Source: JAWKIW01 sp046331175
Lineage (GTDB): Bacteria; Actinomycetota; Acidimicrobiia; Acidimicrobiales; Acidimicrobilacustridaceae
Direction: 5' to 3'
DNA length: 64,000 bases
NCBI GenBank assembly: GCA_046331175.1
Contig: JAXLRI010000005.1
Location: 491,055 to 555,054, forward strand
Shown here: in pieces, positions 60,294 to 64,000 of the stretch
How positions within the stretch are numbered: the first letter of the stretch is position 1
How the letters are laid out: every line of letters starts with the position of its first letter
The notes under the pieces: generated by a model
The model's database searches: none
What the model saw: only the letters and a program-made list of their open reading frames with translations
What the model was told of the DNA's origin: nothing
Program-made: the position numbers and the translations under genes

Positions 60294-60800
60294 ATGAGCG
60301 ACGAGGGATCGACCCGGCTCCGCCCGGTGGTCGACGCCGACCTGGACGTGCTCGGCGAGCTGCGCAACGACCTCGACGTCCAGCTCCTGCTCCTGGCGCG
60401 GCCCCGGCCCAACAGCCCCGAGCGGGTCCGGCAGTGGGTGAGCCGGCTGGCCGACGACCCGGCGGCGGCGTTGTTCGCCATCGCCGACCGCGACGACGCG
60501 TGCGTCGGGTTCGTGCAGCTCACGGCGATCGACGCGGTGAGCAGCCACGCCCGCCTCGGCATCGCGGTGGCGCCCGAGCATCGGCGGCGCGGCCACGCGG
60601 CCGCGGCCATCGCCGAGCTGTGGGACTACGGGCATCGGGTCTGGGGGCTTCGCAAGCTGGTGCTGGATGTGCGGGCCGACAACCGCGGCGCACTCGACCT
60701 CTACGAGGCCCTCGGGTTCGAGCGGGTGGGCGTGCACCGCGAGCACTTCCGCGACGGCGACCGCTGGCACGACGTCGTGGTGATGGAGCGGCTGGGCTGA
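60294..60800 (+). CDS. GNAT-family N-acetyltransferase
   Basis: 168 residues. RLRPVVDADLDVLGELRND at the start, acetyl-CoA loop GIAVAPEHRRRGHAAAAIAEL, and VRADNRGALDLYEALGFERVGVHREHFRDGDRWHDVVVM match RimJ-type GNAT enzymes (Acetyltransf_3). In combination with the nearby DegT aminotransferase it could acetylate an amino sugar, as WbqC-region acetyltransferases do (inference). GAGG lies upstream of the ATG. Confidence 0.88.
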   Translation: MSDEGSTRLRPVVDADLDVLGELRNDLDVQLLLLARPRPNSPERVRQWVSRLADDPAAALFAIADRDDACVGFVQLTAIDAVSSHARLGIAVAPEHRRRGHAAAAIAELWDYGHRVWGLRKLVLDVRADNRGALDLYEALGFERVGVHREHFRDGDRWHDVVVMERLG

Positions 60801-60803
60801 CCG

Positions 60804-61514
60804 GTGACCACCGTCGTCATCTCCCAGCCCATGCTCTTCCCCTGGGTCGGCCTGTTCGAGCAGGTCGCGCTGGCCGACGTGTTCGTCCACTACGACGACG
60901 TCCAGTTCTCCAAGGGCAGCTTCACCAACCGGGTGCAGGTGAAGACGGCCGACGGTCCGGCCTGGATGACCGTTCCGCTCCGCCGCGGGCCGCTCGGCAC
61001 CCGGATCGACGAGCTGGTCGCCGACGACGATCGCGACTGGCGCGCCGCCCACCGGCGGCTGCTCGCCGACGCGTGCGCCGGGGCGGACCACGTCGACGCG
61101 ATGCTGGCGCTGGTCGACGACCTCTACGGGCGCCCGGGCTCGCTGTGCGACTGGCTCATCGTCGGCGTGGAGGCGGTCGCCGCCGAGCTGGGCCTGCGGC
61201 CCGCCTTCCACCGCAGCTCGGACCTCGGGATCGGTGGCCGCAGCGACGATCGGGTGCTCAGCGTGGTCGAGCACTTCGGGGGCGACGTGTACGTGACCGG
61301 CCACGGCGCCCGGCGCTACCTCGACGCCCAGCGGTTCGAGGACCACGGGGTGCAGGTGCGGTACATGGACTACGCCTGCCGGCCCTACCCCCAGCAGCAC
61401 GGCGCGTTCACGCCGTACGTCACCTCGCTCGACCTCCTGGCCAACACCGGGGCCGAGGCGGCGTCCTACCTCGAGCCGCGCACCGTCGACTGGCGCACGT
61501 TCACGTCGACCTGA
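60804..61514 (+). CDS. WbqC family protein
   Basis: 236 residues. ISQPMLFPWVGLFEQVALADVFVHYDDVQFSKGSFTNRVQVK is the WbqC-like signature; the middle holds VTGHGARRYLD, and the C-terminus YACRPYPQQHGAFTPYVTSLDLLANTG. WbqC proteins occur in O-antigen and surface-glycan loci, often beside GNAT and DegT genes. Their reaction is not established. GTG starts 4 bases after the GNAT stop. Last gene of the plus-strand operon, convergent with degT. Confidence 0.88.
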   Translation: MTTVVISQPMLFPWVGLFEQVALADVFVHYDDVQFSKGSFTNRVQVKTADGPAWMTVPLRRGPLGTRIDELVADDDRDWRAAHRRLLADACAGADHVDAMLALVDDLYGRPGSLCDWLIVGVEAVAAELGLRPAFHRSSDLGIGGRSDDRVLSVVEHFGGDVYVTGHGARRYLDAQRFEDHGVQVRYMDYACRPYPQQHGAFTPYVTSLDLLANTGAEAASYLEPRTVDWRTFTST

Positions 61515-61544
61515 CGGTCGGCGACCACGGGCGCCGCCGGGAGG

Positions 61545-62687
61545 TCAGCGGGTGGTGGGGTCGGCGATCCAGGCCCGCACCTCGTCGCCCACGACGTCGA
61601 CGTCGTCCTCGGTGAGCGACAGCGCCGACGGCAGGTTCAACCCGAGGCGACCGAGGCGGTAGCTGACGGGGTTCGTCGTCGGTGCGGTGGCTGCCTGGGG
61701 GTGGTCGGCGTAGGCCGGCAGCGAGCTCAGCGGGTGGAAGAAGGGGCGGGTGTCGATCTGGTGGCGGGCGAGGTGGGCGGCGAGGTCGGCCGAGCCCGCA
61801 CCGAGCTCGTCGGGCAGGACCAGCGTGGTCATCCAGTACGAGCTCGTCGTGCCCGGCGGTTCGGCGTTGAGCGCCAGCCCCGGGATGTCGCCGAGGCGCT
61901 CCCGGTACCAGGCGAAGATCCGGCGCTTGGCGTCGACCAGCTCGTCGACCCGCTCGAGCTGGGCCCCGCCGAGCGCCGCCTGCAGGGCGCTCATCTTGTA
62001 CTTGAACGCCACCTCGCCGTTGACGAACGAGACGTCGCCCGGTCGCCGCCCGTGGTCGCGCAGGACGTCGCAGCGGTCCATCAGGGCGCGGTCGTCGCTG
62101 ACGATCATGCCGCCCTCGCCCGTGGTGAGCGTCTTGGAGCCGTGGAAGCTGAAGGTCGATGCCGTCCCGAACGAGCCGGCGGGTCGACCGGCGACGGCCG
62201 AGCCGAGCGCCTCGGCGGCGTCCTCCACGAGGGCCACGTCGTGGGTGCGGCACCAGGTCTCGAGCCGGTCGACGTCGGGCATGCTGCCGTAGAGGTCGAC
62301 GGCGATGACCGCCCGGGTGGCCGGCGTGCGCGCCCGGTCGACGGCGTCGACGTCGAGGCACCAGGTGACCGGGTCGACGTCGACGAACACGGGGCGTGCA
62401 CCCACGTAGGTGATCGGCGCGGCGGAGGCGATCCAGGTGGCGTCCGGCACGATGACCTCGTCGCCCGGGCCGATCCCGAGCGCGGCCAGCACGAGGTGGA
62501 GGCCGGCGGTGCACGAGGGCAGCGCCATCGCCCACCGGCGCCCGACGTGGTCGGCGAACGCGGTCTCGAAGGCGGCGACCGGCTCGCCGGCGTGCTCGTA
62601 CCACGCCGTGCGCGCCGCCTCGGCCACCGCCTCCACCTCGCGATCGGTGATCGAGGGACCGGCGACCGGGATGCGCCTCCCACTCAC
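61545..62687 (-). CDS. DegT/DnrJ/EryC1 family sugar aminotransferase
   Basis: 380 residues. PLP-dependent transamination of a keto sugar nucleotide. The internal aldimine lysine is K185 in TFSFHGSKTLTTGEGG, so it is an aminotransferase and not the RfbH-type dehydratase, which has His there. LVEDAAEALGSAV and FKYKMSALQAALGGAQLERVDE are typical. GTG start overlaps the rfbF stop in GTGA. Its substrate could be the CDP-4-keto-6-deoxy sugar, in competition with or in addition to the C-methyl branch. Confidence 0.92.
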   Translation of the reverse strand: MSGRRIPVAGPSITDREVEAVAEAARTAWYEHAGEPVAAFETAFADHVGRRWAMALPSCTAGLHLVLAALGIGPGDEVIVPDATWIASAAPITYVGARPVFVDVDPVTWCLDVDAVDRARTPATRAVIAVDLYGSMPDVDRLETWCRTHDVALVEDAAEALGSAVAGRPAGSFGTASTFSFHGSKTLTTGEGGMIVSDDRALMDRCDVLRDHGRRPGDVSFVNGEVAFKYKMSALQAALGGAQLERVDELVDAKRRIFAWYRERLGDIPGLALNAEPPGTTSSYWMTTLVLPDELGAGSADLAAHLARHQIDTRPFFHPLSSLPAYADHPQAATAPTTNPVSYRLGRLGLNLPSALSLTEDDVDVVGDEVRAWIADPTTR

Positions 62688-63457
62688 CAGGTCCGCCACG
62701 GAGCTCGCCCGGTGTCCCAGAGGTTCTCCAGCAGGTTGCGGTCGCGCAGCGTGTCCATCGGCTGCCAGAAGCCCTGGTGGCGGTAGGCGCCCAGCTGGTG
62801 CTCGGCGACCAGTCGCTCCATGGGCTCGCCCTCCCAGGGGATGTCGTCGCCGGCCACGTAGTCGACGACCTGGGGTTCGAGCACGAAGAAGCCGCCGTTG
62901 ATCCAGGTCCCGTCCCGATCGCCCGCCGGCTTCTCCTCGAAGCCCGTCACGGCGTCGTCGTCGACCCGGATGACCCCGAAGCGACCCGGCGGCTGGACGG
63001 CGGTGACGGTGGCGAGCCGCCCGGTGTGGCGGTGGTGGGCGATGAGCGCGGTGATGTCGACGTCGGAGACGGCGTCGCCGTAGGTGAAGCAGAAGGGCTC
63101 GTCGTCGAGGTAGTCGCGCACCCGTCGCAGCCGGCCACCCGTCATGGAGGCCTCTCCGGTGTCGACCAGCGTGACCCGCCACGGCTCGACCTCGACGTGG
63201 TGGATCTCCCGCGTGTCGTTCACCAGGTCGAACGTGACGTCGGAGGCGTGGAGCGCGTAGTTGGCGAAGTACTCCTTGATGACGTAGCCCTTGTAGCCGA
63301 GGCACACGACGAACTCGGTGATGCCGTGCTGGGCGTAGATCTTCATGATGTGCCACAGGATCGGCCGTCCGCCGATCTCGACCATGGGCTTCGGGCGGAC
63401 CGAGGTCTCCTCGCTCAACCGACTGCCGAGCCCCCCGGCGAGGATCACCGCCTTCAT
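62684..63457 (-). CDS. rfbF: Glucose-1-phosphate cytidylyltransferase
   Basis: 257 residues. Makes CDP-glucose from CTP and glucose-1-phosphate. ILAGGLGSRLSEETSVRPKPM is the nucleotidyltransferase signature with the SEET sequence specific to RfbF. IGGRPILWHIMKIYAQHGITEFVVCLGYKG and FCFTYGDAVSDVDI also match. Together with rfbG at 54701 it commits the locus to CDP-linked deoxysugars. ATG begins 2 bases after the nadA stop. Confidence 0.95.
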   Translation of the reverse strand: MKAVILAGGLGSRLSEETSVRPKPMVEIGGRPILWHIMKIYAQHGITEFVVCLGYKGYVIKEYFANYALHASDVTFDLVNDTREIHHVEVEPWRVTLVDTGEASMTGGRLRRVRDYLDDEPFCFTYGDAVSDVDITALIAHHRHTGRLATVTAVQPPGRFGVIRVDDDAVTGFEEKPAGDRDGTWINGGFFVLEPQVVDYVAGDDIPWEGEPMERLVAEHQLGAYRHQGFWQPMDTLRDRNLLENLWDTGRAPWRTW

Positions 63458-63459
63458 GA

Positions 63460-64000
63460 TCAGGTGATGTCGAGCATCCGCTGGAGGGCGACGCGGGCCC
63501 ACTCGGCGGTGCCCTCGTCGACGGTGATGCGGTTCACCACCGTGCCGTCGACGAGGCGCTCGAGCACCCACGCGAGGTGGGCGGCGTCGATGCGGAACAT
63601 CGTCGAGCAGGGGCACACGACCGGGTCGAGCGACACGATCGTCTTGTCGGGCGTCTCGGCGTCGAGCCGGTTCACCAGGTGGATCTCGGTGCCGACGCCG
63701 ATGACCGAGCCGGCTGGCGCCGCCTCGACGGCCCGGATGATGTAGTCGGTCGAGCCGACCTGGTCGGCCCGCTCGCACACCTCGTGGGCGCACTCGGGGT
63801 GCACGACGACGATGCCGTCGGGGTGCTCGGCGCGGAACGCCTCGATGTGCTCGGGACGGAACCGCTGGTGCACCGAGCACCAGCCCCGCCACAGCAGGAA
63901 GGTGGCGTCCTTGACGTCGGCTTCGGTGAGGCCGCCGAGCTCGAGCCGCGGGTTCCACACCCGCATGTCGGCCTCGGTGTAGCCGAGCTGGTGGCCGGTG
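63460..64000 (-). CDS. nadA: Quinolinate synthase NadA (partial, N-terminus beyond window)
   Basis: The C-terminal 179 residues; the frame is open to the window edge, and the ATG at 63966 is internal. Condenses iminoaspartate with dihydroxyacetone phosphate in NAD synthesis using a [4Fe-4S] cluster. LWRGWCSVHQRFRPEHI, VVHPECAHEVCERAD, GSTDYIIRAVEAAPAGSVIGVGTEIHLVNRL and VVCPCSTMFRI contain the conserved cysteines and match the long NadA form. It lies immediately upstream of rfbF, an unusual neighbour. Confidence 0.93.
   Translation of the reverse strand, partial: TGHQLGYTEADMRVWNPRLELGGLTEADVKDATFLLWRGWCSVHQRFRPEHIEAFRAEHPDGIVVVHPECAHEVCERADQVGSTDYIIRAVEAAPAGSVIGVGTEIHLVNRLDAETPDKTIVSLDPVVCPCSTMFRIDAAHLAWVLERLVDGTVVNRITVDEGTAEWARVALQRMLDIT

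Noticed and set aside
61545..62687. RfbH-type CDP-4-keto-6-deoxyglucose 3-dehydratase
   Set aside because: The PLP lysine (K185) is present; RfbH has His at that position.

Overview
The window is about 72-74% GC by eye, densely packed, with many GTG starts, 4-bp ATGA/GTGA gene overlaps and many start codons placed 6-8 bases after a TANNNT -10 hexamer (leaderless mRNAs). Gene content is that of a monoderm actinobacterium: ANTAR regulator PdtaR next to polA, rpsA, coaE, uvrB and uvrA in the order known from Mycobacterium, and a DprE1/DprE2/UbiA trio. The lack of mycolic-acid genes and the general gene style suggest class Acidimicrobiia (Iamia/Ilumatobacter-like). This placement is an inference.

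Layout. 1-2763: 3' end of a dienelactone hydrolase, a DUF1622 membrane protein and trpBA. 2848-10584: an unknown protein, then a minus-strand acyl-CoA catabolic operon (carboxyltransferase, biotin carboxylase, AtuA-type protein, acyl-CoA dehydrogenase). 10678-14350: globin, TauE-type exporter, Bcp peroxiredoxin with FabZ, and an ECF sigma factor coupled to an alkyltransferase. 14414-18509: FAS-II operon fabD-fabH-fabG-acpP-fabF. 18749-18977: tRNA-Leu(CAA) and a small membrane ORF.

19174-25562: coiled-coil protein, pdtaR, polA, a small membrane protein, a methyltransferase and rpsA. 25997-37655: a Tad pilus locus (cpaB, cpaE, cpaF, a VWA-TadB fusion, tadC), a GT-C-like membrane protein, two Flp pilins, and a LuxR-type response regulator with its histidine kinase. 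37731-49956: coaE, the decaprenyl-phosphoarabinose trio, uvrB, two GT-C-like membrane proteins and uvrA. The conserved polA-rpsA-coaE-uvrB-uvrA backbone has therefore been opened up by cell-surface gene sets.

49966-64000: a surface-glycan locus. A polyprenyl glycosylphosphotransferase, a flippase and two glycosyltransferases frame a plus-strand operon with CDP-glucose 4,6-dehydratase, a C-methyltransferase, a 3,5-epimerase, a CmcI-type methyltransferase, a PhyH dioxygenase, a second zinc-binding methyltransferase, a GNAT acetyltransferase and a WbqC protein. The convergent minus-strand operon carries nadA (cut by the window edge), glucose-1-phosphate cytidylyltransferase and a DegT aminotransferase. 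Together they could make a CDP-linked, branched, methylated deoxysugar and export a glycan containing it.

The observations most worth following are the CDP-sugar glycan locus, the arabinose-donor trio outside the mycolate bacteria (its DprE1 has Ala at the benzothiazinone-target Cys), the VWA-TadB fusion, a leaderless upstream ORF coupled to a GT-C gene, the ECF-Ogt pair and the widespread leaderless promoter architecture. No CRISPR array, insertion sequence, rRNA or prophage was seen.
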